Positions 10,801 through 23,720 of a DNA stretch of 64,000 bases are shown here, one piece after another. Each line of letters starts with the position of its first letter. The stretch's first letter is position 1. The notes below the pieces were generated by a model. That model was not told the DNA's origin. It ran no database searches and saw only the letters and a program-made list of their open reading frames with translations. The DNA is from Saposhnikovia divaricata (Eukaryota; Streptophyta; Magnoliopsida; Apiales; Apiaceae): contig CM071599.1 in the NCBI GenBank assembly GCA_036435485.1, positions 6,908,803 to 6,972,802 of the forward strand. Direction: 5' to 3'. Both the position numbers and the translations under genes were made by a program.

Positions 10801-11721
10801 TCATAACAGCTCCGATTCAGGTTCGAACCGCGTCAAATAAAATTTTGTTGAATTTTAATAACCCATAGGAACAAAATATGTAAAAATATCCACAAAATGG
10901 TCCGACTTGATTTTTAACAATATCCCGTGTACTAACCCCTTTCAGAATTTTCCGAAAACCGAGTTTCGATCATATCAGCTCCGATTCCGGTCCGAACTTC
11001 GTCAAATAAAATTTCGTTGAATTCCAATAACCCATAGGAACTAAATATGTAAAAATATCCACCAAATGGGCCGACTCCATTTTTAACAATAACCCGTATG
11101 CTAACACCTTTTTAGGATTATCTGAAAACCGAGTTTCGATCATATCACCCCCGATTCGGGTCCGAATTGCGTCAAATAAAATTTCATTGAATTCCAAAAA
11201 CCCATAAGAACAAAATATGTAAAAATATCCATAAAATGGTTCGACTCGATTTTTAACAATATCCCGTGTACTAACCCCTTTGAGGATTATTCGAAAACCG
11301 AGTTTCAGTCATTTCAGCCCCGATTCAGGTCCCAACGGCACCAAATAAAATTTCACTGAATTCCAATAACCCATAGGAACAAAATATGTAAAAATATCCA
11401 CATAATGGTCCGACTTGATTTTTAATAATATCCCGTGTACTAACCCCTTTGAGAATTTTCCGAAAACCGAGTTTCGATCATATCAGCTCCGATTCCGGTC
11501 CAAACTGCGTCAAATAAAATTTCGTTGAATTCCAATAACCCATAGGAACAAAATATGTAAAAATATCCACAAAATGGTCCGACTCAATTTTTAACAATAT
11601 CCCGGTACTAACCCCTTTGAAGATTATCCAAAAATCGAGTTTTGACTATATCAGCTCCGATTCAGTTCCGAATTACGTCAAATAAAATTTCATTGAATTC
11701 CAATAACCCATAGGAACAAAA
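7835..11721 (+). repeat. 3887-bp super-repeat, copy 3 (H9-H12)
   Basis: HOR starts are 7835, 8849, 9863 and 10708. By eye this copy is nearly identical to copy 2, including rare marks: ttttccaaaaaccgag in the E of H9 as in H5, aaaatgtttcgactcg in the D of H10 as in H6, and aatattcataaaatgg in the A of H12 as in H8. Copies 2 and 3 are closer to each other than to copy 1, so the second duplication is the more recent. Confidence 0.93.
9863..10707 (+). repeat. Variant HOR H11, ABCDF (E missing), 845 bp
   Basis: F begins at 10540, directly after D. Same D mark and same missing E as H3 and H7; third member of the 3887-bp series. Confidence 0.95.
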
Positions 11722-12567
11722 TATGTAAAAATATCCATAAAATGGTCCGACTCGATTTTTAACAATATCCCGTGTACTAACCACTTTGAGGATTATCCGA
11801 AAACCGAGTTTCGATCATAACAGCTCCGATTCAGGTTCGAACCGCGTCAAATAAAATTTTGTTGAATTTTAATAACCCATAGGAACAAAATATGTAAAAA
11901 TATCCACAAAATGGTCCGACTTGATTTTTAACAATATCCCGTGTACTAACCCCTTTCAGAATTTTCCGAAAACCGAGTTTCGATCATATCAGCTCCGATT
12001 CCGGTCCGAACTTCGTCAAATAAAATTTCGTTGAATTCCAATAACCCATAGGAACTAAATATGTAAAAATATCCACCAAATGGGCCGACTCCATTTTTAA
12101 CAATACCCCGTATGCTAACACCTTTTTAGGATTATCTGAAAACCGAGTTTCGATCATATCAGCTCCGATTCGGGTCCGAATTGCGTCAAATAAAATTTCA
12201 TTGAATTCCAAAAACCCATAAGAACAAAATATGTAAAAATATCCATAAAATGGTTCGACTCGATTTTTAACAATATCCTGTGTACTAACCCATTTGAGGA
12301 TTATTCGAAAACCGAGTTTCAGTCATTTCAGCCCCGATTCAGGTCCGAACGGCACCAAATAAAATTTCACTGAATTCCAATAACCCATAGGAACAAAATA
12401 TGTAAAAATATCCACATAATGGTCCGACTTGATTTTTAACAATATCCCGTGTACTAACCCCTTTGAGAATTTTCCGAAAACCGAGTTTCGATCATATCAG
12501 CTCCGATTCCGGTCCAAACTGCGTCAAATAAAATTTCGTTGAATTCCAATAACCCATAGGAACAAAA
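11722..12567 (+). repeat. Variant HOR H13, ABCDE (F missing), 846 bp
   Basis: E (12399-12567) is followed directly by the A monomer of H14 at 12568. The missing 168 bp equals one F. This is the only HOR I see that lacks F alone, and it marks the end of the 3887-bp series, consistent with an unequal exchange at that boundary. Confidence 0.94.
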
Positions 12568-15500
12568 TATGTAAAAATATCCATAAAATGGTCCGACTCG
12601 ATTTTTAACAATATCCCGTGTACTAACCACTTTGAGGATTATCCGAAAACCGAGTTTCGATCATAACAGCTCCGATTCAGGTTCGAACCGCGTCAAATAA
12701 AATTTTGTTGAATTTTAATAACCCATAGGAACAAAATATATAAAAATATCCACAAAATGGTCCGACTTGATTTTTAACAATATCCCGTGTACTAACCCCT
12801 TTCAGAATTTTCCGAAAACCGAGTTTCGATCATATCAGCTCCGATTCCGGTCCGAACTTCGTCAAATAAAATTTCGTTGAATTCCAATAACCCATAGGAA
12901 CTAAATATGTAAAAATATCCACCAAATGGGCCGACTCCATTTTTAACAATACCCCGTATGCTAACACCTTTTTAGGATTATCTGAAAACCGAGTTTCGAT
13001 CATATCAGCTCCGATTCGGGTCCGAATTGCGTCAAATAAAATTTCATTGAATTCCAAAAACCCATAAGAACAAAATATGTAAAAATATCCATAAAATGGT
13101 TCGACTCGATTTTTAACAATATCCTGTGTACTAACCCATTTGAGGATTATTCGAAAACCGAGTTTCAGTCATTTCAGCCCCGATTCAGGTCCGAACGGCA
13201 CCAAATAAAATTTCACTGAATTCCAATAACCCATAGGAACAAAATATGTAAAAATATCCACATAATGGTCCGACTTGATTTTTAACAATATCCCGTGTAC
13301 TAACCCCTTTGAGAATTTTCCGAAAACCGAGTTTCGATCATATTAGCTCCGATTCCGGTCCAAACTGCGTCAAATAAAATTTCGTTGAATTCCAATAACC
13401 CATAGGAACAAAATATGTAAAAATATCCACAAAATGGTCTGACTCAATTTTTAACAATATCCCGGTACTAACCCCTTTGAAGATTATCCAAAAATCGAGT
13501 TTTGACTATATCAGCTCCGATTCAGTTCCGAATTACGTCAAATAAAATTTCATTGAATTCCAATAACCCATAGGAACAAAATATGTAAAAATATTCATAA
13601 AATGGTCCGACTCGATTTTTAACAATATCCCGTGTACTAACCACTTTGAGGATTATCCGAAAACCGAGTTTCGATCATAACAGCTCCGATTCAGGTTCGA
13701 ACCGCGTCAAATAAAATTTTGTTGAATTTTAATAACCCATAGGAACAAAATATGTAAAAATATCCACAAAATGGTCCGACTTGATTTTTAACAATATCCC
13801 GTGTACTAACCCCTTTCAGAATTTTCCGAAAACCGAGTTTCGATCATATCAGCTCCGATTCCGGTCCGAACTTCGTCAAATAAAATTTCGTTGAATTCCA
13901 ATAACCCATAGGAACTAAATATGTAAAAATATCCACCAAATGGGCCGACTCCATTTTTAACAATAACCCGTATGCTAACACCTTTTTAGGATTATCTGAA
14001 AACCGAGTTTCGATCATATCACCCCCGATTCGGGTCCGAATTGCGTCAAATAAAATTTCATTGAATTCCAAAAACCCATAAGAACAAAATATGTAAAAAT
14101 ATCCATAAAATGGTTCGACTCGATTTTTAACAATATCCCGTGTACTAACCCCTTTGAGGATTATTCGAAAACCGAGTTTCAGTCATTTCAGCCCCGATTC
14201 AGGTCCCAACGGCACCAAATAAAATTTCACTGAATTCCAATAACCCATAGGAACAAAATATGTAAAAATATCCACATAATGGTCCGACTTGATTTTTAAT
14301 AATATCCCGTGTACTAACCCCTTTGAGAATTTTCCGAAAACCGAGTTTCGATCATATCAGCTCCGATTCCGGTCCAAACTGCGTCAAATAAAATTTCGTT
14401 GAATTCCAATAACCCATAGGAACAAAATATGTAAAAATATCCACAAAATGGTCCGACTCAATTTTTAACAATATCCCGGTACTAACCCCTTTGAAGATTA
14501 TCCAAAAATCGAGTTTTGACTATATCAGCTCCGATTCAGTTCCGAATTACGTCAAATAAAATTTCATTGAATTCCAATAACCCATAGGAACAAAATATGT
14601 AAAAATATCCATAAAATGGTCCGACTCGATTTTTAACAATATCCCGTGTACTAACCACTTTGAGGATTATCCGAAAACCGAGTTTCGATCATAACAGCTC
14701 CGATTCAGGTTCGAACCGCGTCAAATAAAATTTTGTTGAATTTTAATAACCCATAGGAACAAAATATGTAAAAATATCCACAAAATGGTCCGACTTGATT
14801 TTTAACAATATCCCGTGTACTAACCCCTTTCAGAATTTTCCGAAAACCGAGTTTCGATCATATCAGCTCCGATTCCGGTCCGAACTTCGTCAAATAAAAT
14901 TTCGTTGAATTCCAATAACCCATAGGAACTAAATATGTAAAAATATCCACCAAATGGGCCGACTCCATTTTTAACAATACCCCGTATGCTAACACCTTTT
15001 TAGGATTATCTGAAAACCGAGTTTCGATCATATCAGCTCCGATTCGGGTCCGAATTGCGTCAAATAAAATTTCATTGAATTCCAAAAACCCATAAGAACA
15101 AAATATGTAAAAATATCCATAAAATGGTTCGACTCGATTTTTAACAATATCCTGTGTACTAACCCATTTGAGGATTATTCGAAAACCGAGTTTCAGTCAT
15201 TTCAGCCCCGATTCAGGTCCGAACGGCACCAAATAAAATTTCACTGAATTCCAATAACCCATAGGAACAAAATATGTAAAAATATCCACATAATGGTCCG
15301 ACTTGATTTTTAACAATATCCCGTGTACTAACCCCTTTGAGAATTTTCCGAAAACCGAGTTTCGATCATATCAGCTCCGATTCCGGTCCAAACTGCGTCA
15401 AATAAAATTTCGTTGAATTCCAATAACCCATAGGAACAAAATATGTAAAAATATCCACAACATGGTCCGACTCAATTTTTAACAATATCCCGGTACTAAC

Positions 15501-15609
15501 CCCTTTGAAGATTATCCAAAAATCGAGTTTTGACTATATCAGCTCCGATTCAGTTCCGAATTACGTCAAATAAAATTTCATTGAATTCCAATAACCCATA
15601 GGAACAAAA

Positions 15610-16622
15610 TATGTAAAAATATCCATAAAATGGTCCGACTCGATTTTTAACAATATCCCGTGTACTAACCACTTTGAGGATTATCCGAAAACCGAGTTTC
15701 GATCATAACAGCTCCGATTCAAATTCGAACCGCGTCAAATAAAATTTTGTTGAATTTTAATAACCCATAGGAACAAAATATGTAAAAATATCCACAAAAT
15801 GGTCCGACTTGATTTTTAACAATATCCCGTGTACTAACCCCTTTCAGAATTTTCCGAAAACCGAGTTTCGATCATATCAGCTCCGATTCCGGTCCGAACT
15901 TCGTCAAATAAAATTTCGTTGAATTCCAATAACCCATAGGAACTAAATATGTAAAAATATCCACCAAATGGGCCGACTCCATTTTTAACAATAACCCGTA
16001 TGCTAACACCTTTTTAAGATTATCTGAAAACCGAGTTTCGATCATATCACCCCCGATTCGGGTCCGAATTGCGTCAAATAAAATTTCATTGAATTCCAAA
16101 ACCCATAAGAACAAAATATGTAAAAATATCCATAAAATGGTTCGACTCGATTTTTAACAATATCCCGTGTACTAATCCCTTTGAGGATTATTCGAAAACC
16201 GAGTTTCAGTCATTTCAGCCCCGATTCAGGTCCGAACGGCACCAAATAAAATTTCACTGAATTCCAATAACCCATAGGAACAAAATATGTAAAAATATCC
16301 ACATAATGGTCCGACTTGATTTTTAACAATATCCCGTGTACTAACCCCTTTGTGAATTTTCCGAGAACCGAGTTTCGATCATATCAGCTCCGATTCCGGT
16401 CCAAACTGCGTCAAATAAAATTTCGTTGAATTCCAATAACCCATAGGAACAAAATATGTAAAAATATCCACAAAATGGTCCGACTCAATTTTTAACAATA
16501 TCCCGGTACTAACCCCTTTGAAGATTATCCAAAAATCGAGTTTTGACTATATCAGCTCCGATTCAGTTCCGAATTACGTCAAATAAAATATCATTGAATT
16601 CCAATAACCCATAGGAACAAAA
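15610..16622 (+). repeat. HOR H17, 1013 bp, one-base deletion in C
   Basis: The C monomer reads ccaaaacccataag near 16097-16110 where other copies read ccaaaaacccataag, a loss of one A in an A-run. Other marks are gattcaaattcgaacc in A, cctttttaagattatc in C, gtactaatccctttg in D and cctttgtgaattttccgag in E. H22, 5069 bp downstream, shares the C, D and E marks except the one-base loss and the ccgag variant, so those two changes are later and local. Confidence 0.9.
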
Positions 16623-18650
16623 TATGTAAAAATATCCATAAAATGGTCCGACTCGATTTTTAACAATATCCCGTGTACTAACCACTTTGAGGATTATCCG
16701 AAAACCGAGTTTCGATCATAACAGCTCCGATTCAGGTTCGAACCGCGTCAAATAAAATTTTGTTGAATTTTAATAACCCATAGGAACAAAATATGTAAAA
16801 ATATCCACAAAATGGTCCGACTTGATTTTTAACAATATCCCGTGTACTAACCCCTTTCAGAATTTTCCGAAAACCGAGTTTCGATCATATCAGCTCCGAT
16901 TCCGGTCCGAACTTCGTCAAATAAAATTTCGTTGAATTCCAATAACCCATAGGAACTAAATATGTAAAAATATCCACCAAATGGGCCGACTCCATTTTTA
17001 ACAATACCCCGTATGCTAACACCTTTTTAGGATTATCTGAAAACCGAGTTTCGATCATATCAGCTCCGATTCGGGTCCGAATTGCGTCAAATAAAATTTC
17101 ATTGAATTCCAAAAACCCATAAGAACAAAATATGTAAAAATATCCATAAAATGGTTCGACTCGATTTTTAACAATATCCTGTGTACTAACCCATTTGAGG
17201 ATTATTCGAAAACCGAGTTTGAGTCATTTCAGCCCCGATTCAGGTCCGAACGGCACCAAATAAAATTTCACTGAATTCCAATAACCCATAGGAACAAAAT
17301 ATGTAAAAATATCCACATAATGGTCCGACTTGATTTTTAACAATATCCCGTGTACTAACCCCTTTGAGAATTTTCCGAAAACCGAGTTTCGATCATATCA
17401 GCTCCGATTCCGGTCCAAACTGCGTCAAATAAAATTTCGTTGAATTCCAATAACCCATAGGAACAAAATATGTAAAAATATCCACAAAATGGTCCGACTC
17501 AATTTTTAACAATATGCCGGTACTAACCCCTTTGAAGATTATCCAAAAATCGAGTTTTGACTATATCAGCTCCGATTCAGTTCCGAATTACGTCAAATAA
17601 AATATCATTGAATTCCAATAACCCATAGGAACAAAATATGTAAAAATATCCATAAAATGGTCCGACTCGATTTTTAACAATATCCCGTGTACTAACCACT
17701 TTGAGGATTATCCGAAAACCGAGTTTCGATCATAACAGCTCCGATTCAGGTTCGAACCGCGTCAAATAAAATTTTGTTGAATTTTAATAACCCATAGGAA
17801 CAAAATATGTAAAAATATCCACAAAATGGTCCGACTTGATTTTTAACAATATCCCGTGTACTAACCCCTTTCAGAATTTTCCGAAAACCGAGTTTCGATC
17901 ATATCAGCTCCGATTCCGGTCCGAACTTCGTCAAATAAAATTTCGTTGAATTCCAATAACCCATAGGAACTAAATATGTAAAAATATCCACCAAATGGGC
18001 CGACTCCATTTTTAACAATACCCCGTATGCTAACACCTTTTTAGGATTATCTGAAAACCGAGTTTCGATCATATCAGCTCCGATTCGGGTCCGAATTGCG
18101 TCAAATAAAATTTCATTGAATTCCAAAAACCCATAAGAACAAAATATGTAAAAATATCCATAAAATGGTTCGACTCGATTTTTAACAATATCCTGTGTAC
18201 TAACCCATTTGAGGATTATTCGAAAACCGAGTTTGAGTCATTTCAGCCCCGATTCAGGTCCGAACGGCACCAAATAAAATTTCACTGAATTCCAATAACC
18301 CATAGGAACAAAATATGTAAAAATATCCACATAATGGTCCGACTTGATTTTTAACAATATCCCGTGTACTAACCCCTTTGAGAATTTTCCGAAAACCGAG
18401 TTTCGATCATATCAGCTCCGATTCCGGTCCAAACTGCGTCAAATAAAATTTCGTTGAATTCCAATAACCCATAGGAACAAAATATGTAAAAATATCCACA
18501 AAATGGTCCGACTCAATTTTTAACAATATGCCGGTACTAACCCCTTTGAAGATTATCCAAAAATCGAGTTTTGACTATATCAGCTCCGATTCAGTTCCGA
18601 ATTACGTCAAATAAAATTTCATTGAATTCCAATAACCCATAGGAACAAAA
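16623..18650 (+). repeat. Tandem duplication of one whole HOR (H18 and H19)
   Basis: H18 (16623-17636) and H19 (17637-18650) are adjacent and share rare marks not noticed elsewhere: gagtttgagtcatttc in D (near 17217 and 18231) and aatatgccggtac in F (near 17512 and 18526). The preceding F monomers also share gtcaaataaaatatcattg. No difference between the two was noticed by eye apart from the last F, which has returned to aaatttcattg. This is a very recent exact-length HOR duplication. Confidence 0.9.
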
Positions 18651-21600
18651 TATGTAAAAATATCCATAAAATGGTCCGACTCGATTTTTAACAATATCCC
18701 GTGTACTAACCACTTTGAGGATTATTCGAAAACCGAGTTTCGATCATAACAGCTCCGATTCAGGTTCGAACCGCGTCAAATAAAATTTTGTTGAATTTTA
18801 ATAACCCATAGGAACAAAATATGTAAAAATATACACAAAATGGTCCGACTTGATTTTTAACAATATCCCGTGTACTAACCCCTTTCAGAATTTTCCGAAA
18901 ACCGAGTTTCGATCATATCAGCTCCGATTCCGGTCCGAACTTCGTCAAATAAAATTTCGTTGAATTCCAATAACCCATAGGAACTAAATATGTAAAAATA
19001 TCCACCAAATGGGCCGACTCCATTTTTAACAATACCCCGTATGCTAACACCTTTTTAGGATTATCTGAAAACCGAGTTTCGATCATATCACCCCCGATTC
19101 GGGTCCGAATTGCGTCAAATAAAATTTCATTGAATTCCAAAAACCCATAAGAACAAAATATGTAAAAATATCCATAAAATGGTTCGACTCGATTTTTAAC
19201 AATATCCCGTGTACTAACCCCTTTGAGGATTATTCGAAAACCGAGTTTCAGTCATTTCAGCCCCGATTCAGGTCCCAACGGCACCAAATAAAATTTCACT
19301 GAATTCCAATAACCCATAGGAACAAAATATGTAAAAATATCCACATAATGGTCCGACTTGATTTTTAATAATATCCCGTGTACTAACCCCTTTGAGAATT
19401 TTCCGAAAACCGAGTTTCGATCATATCAGCTCCGATTCCGGTCCAAACTGCGTCAAATAAAATTTCGTTGAATTCCAATAACCCATAGGAACAAAATATG
19501 TAAAAATATCCACAAAATGGTCCGACTCAATTTTTAACAATATCCCGGTACTAACCCCTTTGAAGATTATCCAAAAATCGAGTTTTGACTATATCAGCTC
19601 CGATTCAGTTCCGAATTACGTCAAATAAAATTTCATTGAATTCCAATAACCCATAGGAACAAAATATGTAAAAATATCCATAAAATGGTCCGACTCGATT
19701 TTTAACAATATCCCGTGTACTAACCACTTTGAGGATTATCCGAAAACCGAGTTTCGATCATAACAGCTCCGATTCAGGTTCGAACCGCGTCAAATAAAAT
19801 TTTGTTGAATTTTAATAACCCATAGGAACAAAATATGTAAAAATATCCACAAAATGGTCCGACTTGATTTTTAACAATATCTCGTGTACTAACCCCTTTC
19901 AGAATTTTCCGAAAACCGAGTTTCGATCATATCAGCTCCGATTCCGGTCCGAACTTCGTCAAATAAAATTTCGTTGAATTCCAATAACCCATAGGAACTA
20001 AATATGTAAAAATATCCACCAAATGGGCCGACTCCATTTTTAACAATACCCCGTATGCTAACACCTTTTTAGGATTATCTGAAAACCGAGTTTCGATCAT
20101 ATCAGCTCCGATTCGGGTCCGAATTGCGTCAAATAAAATTTCATTGAATTCCAAAAACCCATAAGAACAAAATATGTAAAAATATCCATAAAATGGTTCG
20201 ACTCGATTTTTAACAATATCCTGTGTACTAACCCATTTGAGGATTATTCGAAAACCGAGTTTCAGTCATTTCAGCCCCGATTCAGGTCCGAACGGCACCA
20301 AATAAAATTTCACTGAATTCCAATAACCCATAGGAACAAAATATGTAAAAATATCCACATAATGGTCCGACTTGATTTTTAACAATATCCCGTGTACTAA
20401 CCCCTTTGAGAATTTTCCGAAAACCGAGTTTCGATCATATCAGCTCCGATTCCGGTCCAAACTGCGTCAAATAAAATTTCGTTGAATTCCAATAACCCAT
20501 AGGAACAAAATATGTAAAAATATCCACAACATGGTCCGACTCAATTTTTAACAATATCCCGGTACTAACCCCTTTGAAGATTATCCAAAAATCGAGTTTT
20601 GACTATATCAGCTCCGATTCAGTTCCGAATTACGTCAAATAAAATTTCATTGAATTCCAATAACCCATAGGAACAAAATATTTAAAAATATCCATAAAAT
20701 GGTCCGACTCGATTTTTAACAATATCCCGTGTACTAACCACTTTGAGGATTATCCGAAAACCGAGTTTCGATCATAACAGCTCCGATTCAGGTTCGAACC
20801 GCGTCAAATAAAATTTTGTTGAATTTTAATAACCCATAGGAACAAAATATGTAAAAATATCCACAAAATGGTCCGACTTGATTTTTAACAATATCCCGTG
20901 TACTAACCCCTTTCAGAATTTTCCGAAAACCGAGTTTCGATCATATCAGCTCCGATTCCGGTCCGAACTTCGTCAAATAAAATTTCGTTGAATTCCAATA
21001 ACCCATAGGAACTAAATATGTAAAAATATCCACCAAATGGGCCGACTCCATTTTTAACAATAACCCGTATGCTAACACCTTTTTAAGATTATCTGAAAAC
21101 CGAGTTTCGATCATATCACCCCCGATTCGGGTCCGAATTGCGTCAAATAAAATTTCATTGAATTCCAAAAACCCATAAGAACAAAATATGTAAAAATATC
21201 CATAAAATGGTTCGACTCGATTTTTAACAATATCCCGTGTACTAATCCCTTTGAGGATTATTCGAAAACCGAGTTTCAGTCATTTCAGCCCCGATTCAGG
21301 TCCGAACGGCACCAAATAAAATTTCACTGAATTCCAATAACCCATAGGAACAAAATATGTAAAAATATCCACATAATGGTCCGACTTGATTTTTAACAAT
21401 ATCCCGTGTACTAACCCCTTTGTGAATTTTCCGAAAACCGAGTTTCGATCATATCAGCTCCGATTCCGGTCCAAACTGCGTCAAATAAAATTTCGTTGAA
21501 TTCCAATAACCCATAGGAACAAAATATGTAAAAATATCCACAAAATGGTCCGACTCAATTTTTAACAATATCCCGGTACTAACCCCTTTGAAGATTATCC

Positions 21601-23720
21601 AAAAATCGAGTTTTGACTATATCAGCTCCGATTCAGTTCCGAATTACGTCAAATAAAATATCATTGAATTCCAATAACCCATAGGAACAAAATATGTAAA
21701 AATATCCATAAAATGGTCCGACTCGATTTTTAACAATATCCCGTGTACTAACCACTTTGAGGATTATCCGAAAACCGAGTTTCGATCATAACAGCTCCGA
21801 TTCAGGTTCGAACCGCGTCAAATAAAATTTTGTTGAATTTTAATAACCCATAGGAACAAAATATGTAAAAATATCCACAAAATGGTCCGACTTGATTTTT
21901 AACAATATCCCGTGTACTAACCCCTTTCAGAATTTTCCGAAAACCGAGTTTCGATCATATCAGCTCCGATTCCGGTCCGAACTTCGTCAAATAAAATTTC
22001 GTTGAATTCCAATAACCCATAGGAACTAAATATGTAAAAATATCCACCAAATGGGCCGACTCCATTTTTAACAATACCCCGTATGCTAACACCTTTTTAG
22101 GATTATCTGAAAACCGAGTTTCGATCATATCAGCTCCGATTCGGGTCCGAATTGCGTCAAATAAAATTTCATTGAATTCCAAAAACCCATAAGAACAAAA
22201 TATGTAAAAATATCCATAAAATGGTTCGACTCGATTTTTAACAATATCCTGTGTACTAACCCATTTGAGGATTATTCGAAAACCGAGTTTCAGTCATTTC
22301 AGCCCCGATTCAGGTCCGAACGGCACCAAATAAAATTTCACTGAATTCCAATAACCCATAGGAACAAAATATGTAAAAATATCCACATAATGGTCCGACT
22401 TGATTTTTAACAATATCCCGTGTACTAACCCCTTTGAGAATTTTCCGAAAACCGAGTTTCGATCATATCAGCTCCGATTCCGGTCCAAACTGCGTCAAAT
22501 AAAATTTCGTTGAATTCCAATAACCCATAGGAACAAAATATGTAAAAATATCCACAAAATGGTCCGACTCAATTTTTAACAATATCCCGGTACTAACCCC
22601 TTTGAAGATTATCCAAAAATCGAGTTTTGACTATATCAGCTCCGATTCAGTTCCGAATTACGTCAAATAAAATTTCATTGAATTCCAATAACCCATAGGA
22701 ACAAAATATGTAAAAATATCCATAAAATGGTCCGACTCGATTTTTAACAATATCCCGTGTACTAACCACTTTGAGGATTATTCGAAAACCGAGTTTCGAT
22801 CATAACAGCTCCGATTCAGGTTCGAACCGCGTCAAATAAAATTTTGTTGAATTTTAATAACCCATAGGAACAAAATATGTAAAAATATCCACAAAATGGT
22901 CCGACTTGATTTTTAACAATATCCCGTGTACTAACCCCTTTCAGAATTTTCCGAAAACCGAGTTTCGATCATATCAGCTCCGATTCCGGTCCGAACTTCG
23001 TCAAATAAAATTTCGTTGAATTCCAATAACCCATAGGAACTAAATATGTAAAAATATCCACCAAATGGGCCGACTCCATTTTTAACAATACCCCGTATGC
23101 TAACACCTTTTTAGGATTATCTGAAAACCGAGTTTCGATCATATCACCCCCGATTCGGGTCCGAATTGCGTCAAATAAAATTTCATTGAATTCCAAAAAC
23201 CCATAAGAACAAAATATGTAAAAATATCCATAAAATGGTTCGACTCGATTTTTAACAATATCCCGTGTACTAATCCCTTTGAGGATTATTCGAAAACCGA
23301 GTTTCAGTCATTTCAGCCCCGATTCAGGTCCGAACGGCACCAAATAAAATTTCACTGAATTCCAATAACCCATAGGAACAAAATATGTAAAAATATCCAC
23401 ATAATGGTCCGACTTGATTTTTAACAATATCCCGTGTACTAACCCCTTTGTGAATTTTCCGAAAACCGAGTTTCGATCATATCAGCTCCGATTCCGGTCC
23501 AAACTGCGTCAAATAAAATTTCGTTGAATTCCAATAACCCATAGGAACAAAATATGTAAAAATATCCACAAAATGGTCCGACTCAATTTTTAACAATATC
23601 CCGGTACTAACCCCTTTGAAGATTATCCAAAAATCGAGTTTTGACTATATCAGCTCCGATTCAGTTCCGAATTACGTCAAACAAAATATCATTGAATTCC
23701 AATAACCCATAGGAACAAAA
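18651..23720 (+). repeat. HORs H20-H24, second copy of the five-HOR super-repeat
   Basis: HOR starts are 18651, 19665, 20679, 21693 and 22707, all 1014 bp. H20 matches H15 (aggtcccaac and tttttaataatatccc), H21 matches H16 (ccacaacatgg), H22 matches H17 (gtactaatccc and ctttgtgaatttt) and H23 matches H18. H24 breaks the correspondence: its C resembles H20 (caataccccg with catatcacccccg) and its D and E resemble H22, so it is a mosaic HOR. Confidence 0.88.

Larger units (their letters stand above)
12568..18650 (+). repeat. HORs H14-H19, left-type haplotype
   Basis: HOR starts are 12568, 13582, 14596, 15610, 16623 and 17637. H14 has a B monomer starting tatataaaaa (12737). H15 is of the H8/H12 class with aggtcccaac in D. 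H16 has ccacaacatggtcc in F, repeated in H21. H15-H18 correspond one to one with H20-H23, 5069-5070 bp further on, defining a five-HOR super-period. H17 is 1013 bp and H19 is a copy of H18. Confidence 0.92.
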
